A stretch of 7,116 nucleotides of DNA from Pseudomonadales bacterium (GCA_028822125.1 JAPKEK010000102.1:1-7116); one strand, 5' to 3'; positions 1 to 6,554 are shown, numbered from the stretch's first letter. Translations and numbers: made by a program. Notes: generated by a model not told the origin, from the sequence alone.

Positions 1-444
1 GAAGCTGCCCTGGTCGATTTTCAGTTCGAATATTGCCGAGTCAGATCCATGGCCCAGAAACTGATCGACCCAGCGGGATTTAGTGGTTTCTATCACATCC
101 CCAATTCCGGGGGTTTCGCTGTGCTGGACAATACGAATGCCGCGCACTTGCCTGTTAAGGTCAATCGCCAGCCAGCCGCTGATATAACCATTGTAGCCTT
201 GCGACGTACTCAGGGGCAGGATATTGCCGGTTTGTTTTGATTCAAGCTGGCTTGAATATACAGCGCTGTTTGGATGCACTTTAATGATGCGTTCATTGGC
301 ATTGGGTAATACCTGAGCCAGCTGCTGCAAGGCAAAATTTTCCCGGTTATCTTCAATCTGCTTTTCGGTCAGCCAGTGCGTTACAGCTAATGTTGTAGCG
401 CAGATGAGCGCGATCAGGGTGAAGGATGTTACCGGTTTGTTCAT
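1..444 (-). CDS. rnfG: Rnf/Rsx electron transport complex subunit G, N-terminal part (cut by window edge)
   Basis: RnfG is the flavoprotein subunit of the Rnf complex. It has one N-terminal membrane anchor and a periplasmic domain with covalently bound FMN, and passes electrons between RnfD and the membrane core. The frame is open for 148 codons from an ATG at 444 to the window edge. Residues about 5-24 form a hydrophobic helix (SFTLIALICATTLAVTHWLT). A helical segment follows, then the FMN_bind region with the family motif HSETPGIGDVIE, as in E. coli RsxG (HHETPGLGDKIE). The visible part ends at KIDQGSF. By comparison with RsxG, the S/T-G-A-T flavinylation motif should come within a few residues past the edge, so the modified threonine cannot be confirmed. 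The start overlaps the rnfD stop by 4 nt (ATGA), and a good AAGGAAG Shine-Dalgarno lies 8 nt upstream. rnfE would be expected next, outside the window. Confidence 0.93.
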   Translation of the reverse strand, partial: MNKPVTSFTLIALICATTLAVTHWLTEKQIEDNRENFALQQLAQVLPNANERIIKVHPNSAVYSSQLESKQTGNILPLSTSQGYNGYISGWLAIDLNRQVRGIRIVQHSETPGIGDVIETTKSRWVDQFLGHGSDSAIFELKIDQGSF

Positions 445-1391
445 GACCAGGACTTCCTTGGTTTTTGACTTAACCATAGGTCCAGTAAAGGACTGCTTGC
501 ATTCATTAACAGAACGGCAAACGCCAGTCCGTCGGGATAGGCACCGATACTGCGAATCAAAAAGATCAGCATACCGATGCCACAGGCGTAGATGAGCTGA
601 CCCAACCTGGCATCCGGGGAACTGACGGGGTCGGTTACTATGAAGAAGGCACCCAGCATAGTGGCGCCGGAAAGCAGATGAAACAGGGGAGATCCCAGGC
701 TGGCCGAACTACCCGAGTCATAAAAAACGAGGCTGGCCAGCAGTATGCCGGCTAGTGTGGCAGCGGGCATATGCCAGGAAATAACCTTGACCTTTAACAG
801 GTAAAGGCCACCCACCAGGAAAGCAATGTTGATCCAGGCAAAGGCTGACATAGTGGTACTCTGGGCCAGCCAGAACTCGGCAACTGTCTGACCTTGCCGA
901 TGACGGAATAGATCTAACGGCGTGGCGCCGCTGAAACCCTGGATTTCTAACAGGCCTGTCTTGATCAGTATTAAAGAGTGCAGGTCGTAGCTGACCGGGG
1001 TGCTACTCTGCCATTGTGTCATCGCCATAGGGAAAGCGATGATAAGGCCGGCATAGCCGACCATAGCAGGATTGAAAATATTCTGGCCTAGTCCGCCATA
1101 AACATGTTTTCCGAATAACAGAGCGAACACGACACCTGCCACGGCGATGGGAATAGGTAGAAAAGGCGGCAGTGCCAGGCCAATCAGAGCGCAGGTGAGC
1201 AAGCCGCTGCCATCAGTCGGATGGCCTCTGGCGGCTTTGTTCATTCGGTAAACAAGCGTTTCACAGAACCAGCCGGTAGCGATGCAGGCTGCCAGGTTGA
1301 TAACAATACCCGGCCCAAAGAAGTAAGCCATGACGGTGGCCCCGGGCAGCAGAGCGATCAGGGTGTGATACATGAATTGCTGTGTTTTCAT
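441..1391 (-). CDS. rnfD: Rnf/Rsx electron transport complex integral membrane subunit D
   Basis: RnfD is a polytopic inner-membrane subunit (NqrB family) that carries covalent FMN and is thought to take part in ion translocation. The product has 316 residues and is mostly hydrophobic. Family signatures, in order: YGGLGQNIFNPAMVGY (about 98-113), GFSGATPLD (152-160), LLSGATMLGAFFIVTDPVSS (239-258) and IRSIGAYPDGLAFAVLL (279-295). By alignment with E. coli RsxD (ISQATPLD) the flavinylated residue should be T157 of the first SGAT. The second SGAT (241-244) is a conserved helix motif. The ATG at 1391 overlaps the rnfB stop (ATGA), and an in-frame TAA at 1395-1397 rules out any earlier start. The protein therefore lacks about 14 N-terminal residues seen in RsxD, and the loop before SGAT is also short (RsxD is about 350 residues). 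Otherwise it looks intact. It follows the rnfB-like gene directly, with no rnfC between them. Confidence 0.95.
   Translation of the reverse strand: MKTQQFMYHTLIALLPGATVMAYFFGPGIVINLAACIATGWFCETLVYRMNKAARGHPTDGSGLLTCALIGLALPPFLPIPIAVAGVVFALLFGKHVYGGLGQNIFNPAMVGYAGLIIAFPMAMTQWQSSTPVSYDLHSLILIKTGLLEIQGFSGATPLDLFRHRQGQTVAEFWLAQSTTMSAFAWINIAFLVGGLYLLKVKVISWHMPAATLAGILLASLVFYDSGSSASLGSPLFHLLSGATMLGAFFIVTDPVSSPDARLGQLIYACGIGMLIFLIRSIGAYPDGLAFAVLLMNASSPLLDLWLSQKPRKSWS
453..459 (-). promoter_or_regulatory. Shine-Dalgarno site of rnfG
   Basis: On the minus strand this reads AAGGAAG, with an 8-nt spacer to the ATG of rnfG. It lies inside the 3' end of rnfD. It supports the chosen rnfG start and the coupling of rnfD and rnfG translation through their ATGA overlap. 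Confidence 0.7.
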
Positions 1392-1753
1392 GAGTTAAGC
1401 TCTTCACGGAGGGTATCAAGCAGGGCTTCTGCATCTTCGGCTTTGGGTCGAGCCAAAACCTGATTGGCCTCGGCAGCGAGTCGTTGTTCACGACGATTGA
1501 AATTTGCTTCAGCGCGCAGTGCAGCCGACTGCTCATTGTAAATCAGCTGGTTGTTGTGTTTCATGACCTGAAAAGTCCGGGTCAGGGGTAAGCGGCTCGG
1601 ACAATCTCGATCGCAGAGGCCGCATTCGATGCAGTCAGCGAGCCCTAGCTGTTGTGCTATTTCAGTCTTGTTGGCTGCTAAGAAAAGCTGTTGTGGAGGC
1701 AGGTCACGCGGACAGGCATCCATGCAGGCGCTACAGTGTATACAGGGCATGTC
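1388..1753 (-). other. RnfC-derived C-terminal segment within the RnfB chimera
   Basis: Residues about 178-298 of the rnfB product match the end of RnfC rather than RnfB. E. coli RsxC has [20 protein letters not shown] and later CIECGACAWVCPSNIPL. Here these read CIHCSACMDACPRDLPPQQL and CIECGLCDRDCPSRLPL, followed by an RAEANFNRREQRLAAEA tail that resembles the ARFEARQARLERE-type tail of RsxC. Nothing in the window resembles the remainder of RnfC (N-terminal barrel, NuoF-like FMN/NADH-binding domain, SLBB domain). The comparison to E. coli is from memory, not from a search. Confidence 0.88.
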
Positions 1754-2284
1754 ATAGGTTGGCAATGGTAGGGGAAGACTAGCATCAGCAGCAGGTATGA
1801 GGTCTATACAGTCTACCGGGCAGGGAGCAATGCAGAGCTCACAGCCGGTACAATCCTGCCTGATGACCGTGTGCATCAGTTGAGGTGCGCCTATAATGGC
1901 GTCAACTGGGCAGGCTTTAATGCAGAGTGAACAGCCGATACATTCATGCTCTTTGATTTTGGCAACACCTGGTTGATCAATAGCATTGAGTTCGTCAGCC
2001 AGAGCCAGCACAGGTCGATTGAGAAGGCTTGCCAGGTTGGCGATAAGCGTTTCGCCTCCTGGCGGGCAGCGATTAGTAGCTTCACCTTCTACCACAGCTT
2101 GGGCGTAGGGTCGGCAGCCAGCATAACCACACTGAGCACATTGACTCTGGGGTAACAGCCGGTTGACTGCATTGATAACTTTGCTGGTGTCTGAATGGAA
2201 ATGACCTGCGCTGAGCTGTAATAGTAGTCCTGTAATCAGGGCTAAGCCGCCCAGCAATAATATGGTAGAAACAATACCGGTCAC
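1388..2284 (-). CDS. rnfB: RnfB fused to the C-terminal ferredoxin domain of RnfC
   Basis: The product has 298 residues, against about 190 for E. coli RsxB. Residues 1-26 form the N-terminal membrane helix. Residues 46-77 carry the RnfB Fe-S motif (C49, C52, C57, C73; LPQSQCAQCGYAGCRPYA). A two-cluster ferredoxin domain follows (C115/118/121/125 and C145/148/151/155). This is a full RnfB to about residue 165. After a short Pro/Leu linker (170-177) it continues into a segment resembling the end of RnfC: CIHCSACMDACPRDLPPQQL (C181/184/187/191), CIECGLCDRDCPS (C218/221/224/228) and an Ala/Glu/Arg-rich tail like that of RsxC. Five [4Fe-4S] clusters are predicted. The GTG start overlaps the rnfA stop (GTGA). 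It places the first cysteine at residue 49, as I count it in E. coli RsxB, so the start is well supported. RnfB normally receives or delivers electrons at the cytoplasmic face. The fusion probably does so with extra clusters and without the NADH-binding part of RnfC. Confidence 0.93.
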   Translation of the reverse strand: MTGIVSTILLLGGLALITGLLLQLSAGHFHSDTSKVINAVNRLLPQSQCAQCGYAGCRPYAQAVVEGEATNRCPPGGETLIANLASLLNRPVLALADELNAIDQPGVAKIKEHECIGCSLCIKACPVDAIIGAPQLMHTVIRQDCTGCELCIAPCPVDCIDLIPAADASLPLPLPTYDMPCIHCSACMDACPRDLPPQQLFLAANKTEIAQQLGLADCIECGLCDRDCPSRLPLTRTFQVMKHNNQLIYNEQSAALRAEANFNRREQRLAAEANQVLARPKAEDAEALLDTLREELNS

Positions 2285-2859
2285 GTGTTCATTCCAGTAA
2301 AACCCAGGAAGGCGAGAGAAATCAGACCTGCTGAGACCATATTGATGGCGGCGCCACGAAAAGGATGCGGTATGTGGTCGCTCTGCTGTCTTATTCTAAT
2401 AGCAGAGAAGACAATGATCAGCAGTGAAAAGCCCAGGGCGGCACCGAGTCCCAGCATAATCGAGCCTGTAAAACTCTGGTTCTGTCGAATATTGATCAGT
2501 GCTACGCCGAGAACCGCACAGTTAGTGGTAATCAGTGGCAGAAACACCCCCAGAACCTGGTGCAAGATGGGTTGGGTAGCACGTATGACCAATTCTGTAA
2601 ACTGAACCAGAACAGCGATAACAACAATGAATATGATGATGCGGAGATATTCCAGATGCAGCGGTAACAAAATGTAATGCTCTATGAGAAAGCTGGCAGC
2701 AGAAGACAGGGTTAGAACAAAAGTTGTGGCAGCGGCCATACCGATAGCGCTGCTGATTTTCTGGCTGGCGCCCATGAACGGGCAAAGACCGAGGAACTGC
2801 ACCACTACGAAGTTATTGACGAAGATGGCGCTAAGCAGGATGGTCACAGTCTCTGGCAT
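2281..2859 (-). CDS. rnfA: Rnf/Rsx electron transport complex integral membrane subunit A
   Basis: RnfA (NqrE/RnfA family) is a six-helix inner-membrane protein that pairs with RnfE. Together they bind an iron-sulfur centre in the middle of the membrane. The product has 192 residues (E. coli RsxA has 193). It shows VNNFVVVQFLGLCPFMGAS (about 14-32) with C26 and FLPLITTNCAVLGVAL (about 106-121) with C114, the two cysteines expected to ligate the centre. It also has VQFTELVIR (85-93) and PFRGAAINMVSAGLISLAFLGF (about 166-187). The ATG at 2859 lies 13 nt after the metG stop. The preceding sequence (ACCTATAGCGCTC) has no strong Shine-Dalgarno, which fits coupled expression from metG. The stop overlaps the GTG of rnfB. 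No key residue is missing. Confidence 0.97.
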   Translation of the reverse strand: MPETVTILLSAIFVNNFVVVQFLGLCPFMGASQKISSAIGMAAATTFVLTLSSAASFLIEHYILLPLHLEYLRIIIFIVVIAVLVQFTELVIRATQPILHQVLGVFLPLITTNCAVLGVALINIRQNQSFTGSIMLGLGAALGFSLLIIVFSAIRIRQQSDHIPHPFRGAAINMVSAGLISLAFLGFTGMNT

Positions 2860-2872
2860 GAGCGCTATAGGT

Positions 2873-4894
2873 TCATGTTACTTTCATGCCAGGCTCGGCA
2901 CCTGAATCAGGCGAAATGAGGAATATTTCCTTGGCTCCAGGGCCGGCTGCCAGAACCATGCCTTCAGAGATGCCGAACTTCATCTTACGAGCCTTCAGAT
3001 TGGCTACGACTACCGTTAATTTATTTTCCAGTTGTTCTGCAGTATAGGCACTTTTAATACCGGAAAAAACGGTTCTATGGTGATCGCCCAGATCCAGCGT
3101 TAGCTGTAATAGCTTGTCTGCACCCTCAACAACCTGTGCTTGGATGATACGGGCAATGCGCAGGTCAACTTGCGCGAAGGTATCGATATCGATTTCAACG
3201 GCGGCGGAAGCTTCATATCTGCTGGTGGTCGCTCCCTGAGCTGACGTTTCATCAGATTTACCAGTTTCGATGATAGCCTCAATTGAACGAGGCTCAATTC
3301 TCTTCAGCAAGGGTTCAAAGGTATTGATACGGTGATCAGTCAGTTGATGAGACAGATCAGACCACTGTAGCTCCCCGCAATTGAGGAATTGTTCTGCTTT
3401 TTGTGCCAGGTCGGGAAGTACGGGTTTCAGATAAATCATCAGCATCCGGAATAGATTAAGGCCATCCGAGCAGACTTGCTGGGCACGGTCTTTGGTAGAA
3501 GGGTCCTTTATCAGTATCCAGGGTTTTTCTTCGGCAATGAATTGGTTGGCCATATCGGCCAGCGCCATAATGCTCCGCATTGCTTTGCTGAACTCGCCTG
3601 ATTCATAGTTGGCAGCGATCTGTTGTTGCTGATTGCTGAAACTGGCAAGTAGGTCGCATTGCACTTGCCTGGTTAGTTTTCCGTCGAACTGCTTGTTGAT
3701 AAATCCGGCGCATCGACTGGCAATATTTACCAGTTTGCCGACTAAGTCTGAATTGACTCTCTGCACAAAATCATCGAGGTTTATGTCCAGGTCTTCAATG
3801 CTATTACTGAGTCTTGCCGCAAAATAATAGCGCAGATAAGTAGGGGACAGCTCGTTGAGGTAAGTCCTTGCGTTGATGAAAGTGCCTTTGGATTTTGACA
3901 TTTTCTCGCCATTGATGGTTGCAAAACCATGCACATGAACTGAAGTAGGTGTACGAAAACCTGCCACGGTTAGCATGGCTGGCCAGAACAGGGCGTGGAA
4001 ATTTACGATATCCTTGCCGATAAAGTGGTGTACTTCGCAGGTCGAGTCAGGCTTCCAGAAATCGTCGAACGTGATATCAGTATGATTATCACAGTAGTTC
4101 TTAAAGCTCGCCATATAACCTATAGGCGCATCTAACCAGACATAAAAATATTTACCGGGTTCATCGGGGATTTCGAATCCAAAATAGGGGGCATCGCGAC
4201 TGATATCCCAATCCTGTAATCCTTGATCGAGCCATTCGGATAATTTGTTGGTAACCGCGGCTTGTAGTGTGCCGCTTCGTGTCCATTTATTTAAGAAATC
4301 AGTGTGTTCTGATAACTTGAAAAATAAATGTTTTGACTGACGTACTTCAGGCGTTACGCCCGATATTCTAGAGGTTGGTTCGCCTAGATCCATGGCAGAG
4401 TAGGTTGCGCCGCAGGCATCACAGTTATCGCCATACTGATCAGCTGCATTACATTGTGGGCAATTACCGGTGACGAATCGATCCGCCAGGAACATGCCTT
4501 TTTCGGGATCATATAGCTGGTTAATGTCATGCTCACCGATTTGGCCGGCTTCTTTCAGTTTCCGGTAGATGAGGTAGGAAAAGTGCTTATTCTCTTCGGA
4601 ATGAGTGGAATGGAAGTTGTCATGACTGATATGGAAATCCTGGAAGTCCTGGATGTGCTCTTTGTGCACCGCACTGATGAGGTCTTCCGCGCTGATGCCG
4701 AGTTCATCGGCATTGAGCATGGTGGCAGTGCCATGGGCGTCATCGGCGCAGACGTAGATACACTGGTTGCCTGTGAGCCTCTGGTAGCGAACCCAAATAT
4801 CTGTCTGGATGTGTTCCATCAGATGTCCAAGGTGGATAGAACCATTGGCGTATGGCAGGGCACTGGTGACGAGAATTTTTCTTACTTTATTCAT
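2873..4894 (-). CDS. metG: Methionyl-tRNA synthetase
   Basis: A cytoplasmic class I aminoacyl-tRNA synthetase that charges tRNA-Met and initiator tRNA using ATP. The product has 673 residues (E. coli about 677) and is complete. The catalytic domain carries the HIGH-type motif as HLGH (21-24) and KMSKS (331-335). The connective-peptide zinc knuckle has C145, C148, C158 and C161 (CPQC and CDAC). The helical anticodon-binding domain spans about 345-530, and a variable linker covers about 540-565. A C-terminal EMAP/Trbp111-like OB-fold tRNA-binding domain runs from about 567 to the end (DTFAQVDLRIARI, FGISEGMVLAAG) and usually mediates dimerisation. The ATG at 4894 puts SALPYANGSIHLGH at the usual distance from the N terminus. 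No clear Shine-Dalgarno precedes it. The gene diverges from the Mrp gene and is followed after 13 nt by rnfA, so it is probably the first gene of the operon. Confidence 0.98.
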   Translation of the reverse strand: MNKVRKILVTSALPYANGSIHLGHLMEHIQTDIWVRYQRLTGNQCIYVCADDAHGTATMLNADELGISAEDLISAVHKEHIQDFQDFHISHDNFHSTHSEENKHFSYLIYRKLKEAGQIGEHDINQLYDPEKGMFLADRFVTGNCPQCNAADQYGDNCDACGATYSAMDLGEPTSRISGVTPEVRQSKHLFFKLSEHTDFLNKWTRSGTLQAAVTNKLSEWLDQGLQDWDISRDAPYFGFEIPDEPGKYFYVWLDAPIGYMASFKNYCDNHTDITFDDFWKPDSTCEVHHFIGKDIVNFHALFWPAMLTVAGFRTPTSVHVHGFATINGEKMSKSKGTFINARTYLNELSPTYLRYYFAARLSNSIEDLDINLDDFVQRVNSDLVGKLVNIASRCAGFINKQFDGKLTRQVQCDLLASFSNQQQQIAANYESGEFSKAMRSIMALADMANQFIAEEKPWILIKDPSTKDRAQQVCSDGLNLFRMLMIYLKPVLPDLAQKAEQFLNCGELQWSDLSHQLTDHRINTFEPLLKRIEPRSIEAIIETGKSDETSAQGATTSRYEASAAVEIDIDTFAQVDLRIARIIQAQVVEGADKLLQLTLDLGDHHRTVFSGIKSAYTAEQLENKLTVVVANLKARKMKFGISEGMVLAAGPGAKEIFLISPDSGAEPGMKVT

Positions 4895-5097
4895 TTTGTT
4901 TAAGCGGATAGGTTTAAAAAAAGAACGATTTTAAGTGATTTCTGAATGGTATGCGATGTATTCCATGGTGAGTCTGCCTAAGTTTCAAGGAAATCCGGTG
5001 CCGGACGCAGATTTTAGCTGTTCCAGGAGGTATCATAAGCGGTCAGCGCGGTACACAGCCCGGCAAGTCGGGTAGTTTCAATTAATGGGTTAGCGAC
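4895..5097. promoter_or_regulatory. Divergent intergenic region between metG and the Mrp gene
   Basis: This 203-bp gap must hold the promoters of both transcription units. For metG (minus strand) one weak sigma70-like candidate is TTGAAA at 4988-4983, a 17-bp spacer and TGGAAT at 4965-4960. An alternative -10 box, TAAAAT at 4933-4928, has no good -35 partner. On the plus strand TATCAT at 5031-5036 resembles a -10 box, but its -35 position is poor. A strong GGAGG at 5026-5030 is not followed by a usable start in a coding frame. A short inverted repeat (CCCG/CGGG) lies at 5059-5072. No operator of a known family was recognised. No reading frame here resembles a known domain; in particular no remnant of an Mrp DUF59 domain was found. 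Confidence 0.5.
4960..4988 (-). promoter_or_regulatory. Possible sigma70 promoter for metG-rnf
   Basis: On the minus strand TTGAAA (4 of 6 consensus positions) and TGGAAT (4 of 6) are separated by 17 bp. The 5' leader would be roughly 60 nt. The match is weak and could arise by chance. Confidence 0.25.
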
Positions 5098-5934
5098 ATG
5101 AGTAATTCAAATGAAGGGGGTCAGTTCGAGCTCGAAGGGGTTGGTTCTATCATCGCAGTTGCTTCAGGCAAAGGCGGTGTTGGCAAATCAACGGTTGCTA
5201 GCAACCTGGCGGTTGCGCTGGCGGTTCAGGGGCGAAATACGGGTCTGCTGGATGCAGATATTTATGGGCCGAGCCAGGGGGTCATGCTGGGCGTTCCTGC
5301 GGAGACCAGGCCAGAAGTGGTCGGTGACCTTCTGCAACCGGTTATTTCTTGCGGATTGCAGTGTATGTCCATGAGTTTTCTAGCCAGTGCGAAGACGCCA
5401 GCTGTCTGGCGAGGGCCGATGGCCAGCGGGGCAATGCAGCAGCTGCTGACCCAGACCCAATGGCGAGATCTTGAATATCTGATTATCGATATGCCACCAG
5501 GCACCGGTGACATCCAGTTGACTTTAGCCCAGCGCGTCCCTGTGGACGGTGCTCTCATCGTGACGACGCCTCAGGACATTGCCTTGCTCGATGCCCGTAA
5601 GGGTATCGAGATGTTTGCTAAGGTGCAGGTTCCGGTACTGGGCATCGTTGAAAATATGAGCAGTTATCGCTGTCAGCATTGTGGCACGGAGGAGGCGATA
5701 TTTGGGTCCGGAGGAGGGTCAGCGATTGCAGCAGAATATAATACTGCTCTGCTCGCCAGCTTACCCCTTGAATTGAGCACCCGCGAACTAACCGATCAGG
5801 GTAGACCCATCGTACTGGCGGACCCTGATTCAGATGCAGCCAAGCGCTACCTGACTCTTGCCACTAAAGTTATTCAGGCAATCGAATCGAGCACGGTCCA
5901 GCCTGAACCAAAGATTTCCATTTTCGACGATTAG
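5098..5934 (+). CDS. Mrp/ApbC-family iron-sulfur cluster carrier ATPase, short form without DUF59
   Basis: A MinD/ParA-type P-loop ATPase of the Mrp/NBP35/ApbC group, which bind a [4Fe-4S] cluster at a dimer interface and deliver it to target proteins. The product has 278 residues. It shows the deviant Walker A GKGGVGKS (24-31, two lysines), DADIYGPS (52-59), MASGAMQQLL (108-117), LIIDMPPGTGD (128-138) and the cluster-binding C192-x2-C195 in ENMSSYRCQHCG. E. coli Mrp has about 369 residues and an N-terminal MIP18/DUF59 domain. Here the ATPase core starts almost at once, at residue 17. An in-frame TAA at 5083-5085 confirms that the ATG at 5098 is the earliest ATG, so the domain is truly absent. 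The Shine-Dalgarno is weak. dcd follows after 50 nt on the same strand. Given the Fe-S-rich Rnf proteins nearby, a role in their maturation is possible but only inferred. The core motifs make the family certain; the exact clients are unknown. Confidence 0.93.
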   Translation: MSNSNEGGQFELEGVGSIIAVASGKGGVGKSTVASNLAVALAVQGRNTGLLDADIYGPSQGVMLGVPAETRPEVVGDLLQPVISCGLQCMSMSFLASAKTPAVWRGPMASGAMQQLLTQTQWRDLEYLIIDMPPGTGDIQLTLAQRVPVDGALIVTTPQDIALLDARKGIEMFAKVQVPVLGIVENMSSYRCQHCGTEEAIFGSGGGSAIAAEYNTALLASLPLELSTRELTDQGRPIVLADPDSDAAKRYLTLATKVIQAIESSTVQPEPKISIFDD

Positions 5935-5984
5935 GGTTCGGCTTTCAGTTTTCGGTTTTACTATTTTTTTATTGGGGTTGAGTT

Positions 5985-6551
5985 ATGTCTATCAAGTCAG
6001 ATCGCTGGATCCGAACCATGGTCGAGCGTGCGGAAATGATAGTGCCCTTTGAACCAGGACAGGTCAGGCACAGGAACGATGCCAAGGTTATATCCTACGG
6101 CACCTCCAGCTATGGTTACGATGTTCGATGTGCTGACGAATTTAAAGTTTTCACCAATATCCATTCCGTGATAGTGGATCCAAAACATTTTGATGAGAAG
6201 AGTTTTGTTGATATCAAAAGCGATGTTTGTGTGATTCCTCCGAATTCGTTTGCCCTTGCCAGAACGGTGGAATACTTCAGGATTCCACGCAGTATCCTGA
6301 CCGTTTGTTTGGGTAAATCAACTTATGCCCGGTGCGGTATAATCGTAAACGTAACGCCCTTGGAGCCAGAATGGGAGGGGCATGTAACCCTGGAATTTTC
6401 CAATACCACTAACCTGCCAGCAAAAATTTATGCCAACGAAGGCGTTGCTCAGATGTTATTTTTTGAAAGTGACGAAGAGTGTGAAACTTCTTATAAAGAT
6501 CGGGGGGGCAAGTACCAGGGGCAGGTTGGTGTGACACTTCCCAAAACCTGA
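5985..6551 (+). CDS. dcd: dCTP deaminase
   Basis: Dcd deaminates dCTP to dUTP, the feed for dUTPase and thymidylate synthesis, and belongs to the trimeric dUTPase-like fold. The product has 188 residues, the length of Pseudomonas-type Dcd, and closely resembles that form as recalled. Motifs: VISYGTSSYGYDVRCADEFK (35-54), FVDIKSDVCVIPPNSFALAR (about 74-93), LGKSTYARCGIIVNVTPLEP (109-128), then EWEGHVTLEFSN with E137 at the place of the catalytic glutamate (E138 in E. coli), and GVAQMLFFESDE (153-164). The ATG at 5985 has a G-rich stretch (TTGGGGTTGAG) just upstream as a probable ribosome site. A later in-frame ATG (codon 12) would remove the conserved MSIKSDRWIR start. It is probably cotranscribed with the Mrp gene. 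The 50-bp gap between them is AT-rich, and no terminator was seen there. Confidence 0.97.
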   Translation: MSIKSDRWIRTMVERAEMIVPFEPGQVRHRNDAKVISYGTSSYGYDVRCADEFKVFTNIHSVIVDPKHFDEKSFVDIKSDVCVIPPNSFALARTVEYFRIPRSILTVCLGKSTYARCGIIVNVTPLEPEWEGHVTLEFSNTTNLPAKIYANEGVAQMLFFESDEECETSYKDRGGKYQGQVGVTLPKT

Positions 6552-6554
6552 ATT

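Noticed and set aside
2285..2605. 106-residue open frame on the plus strand opposite rnfA
   Set aside because: It is antisense to a complete, well-conserved rnfA and has no recognisable domain.
4529..4903. 124-residue open frame on the plus strand opposite the 5' end of metG
   Set aside because: It is fully antisense to the conserved catalytic domain of MetG, has no family resemblance, and mirrors the codon use of metG.
5059..5072. CCCG/CGGG hairpin upstream of the Mrp gene as a riboswitch or attenuator
   Set aside because: The stem is only 4 bp, has no following U-tract, and does not resemble any riboswitch I know.
4965..5085. Short frames upstream of the Mrp gene (for example the ATG at 4965) and the strong GGAGG at 5026-5030, as a possible lost Mrp N-terminal domain or leader peptide
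   Set aside because: The two plus-strand frames I translated (4972-5085 and 4965-5075) give nothing like DUF59, and the GGAGG is followed by ATA, not a normal start codon.
5935..5984. Repeated TTCGG motif and T-run in the mrp-dcd gap as a tandem repeat or terminator
   Set aside because: The two 14-nt units (5937-5950 and 5951-5964) agree at only about 9 positions, and no stable hairpin precedes the T-run.
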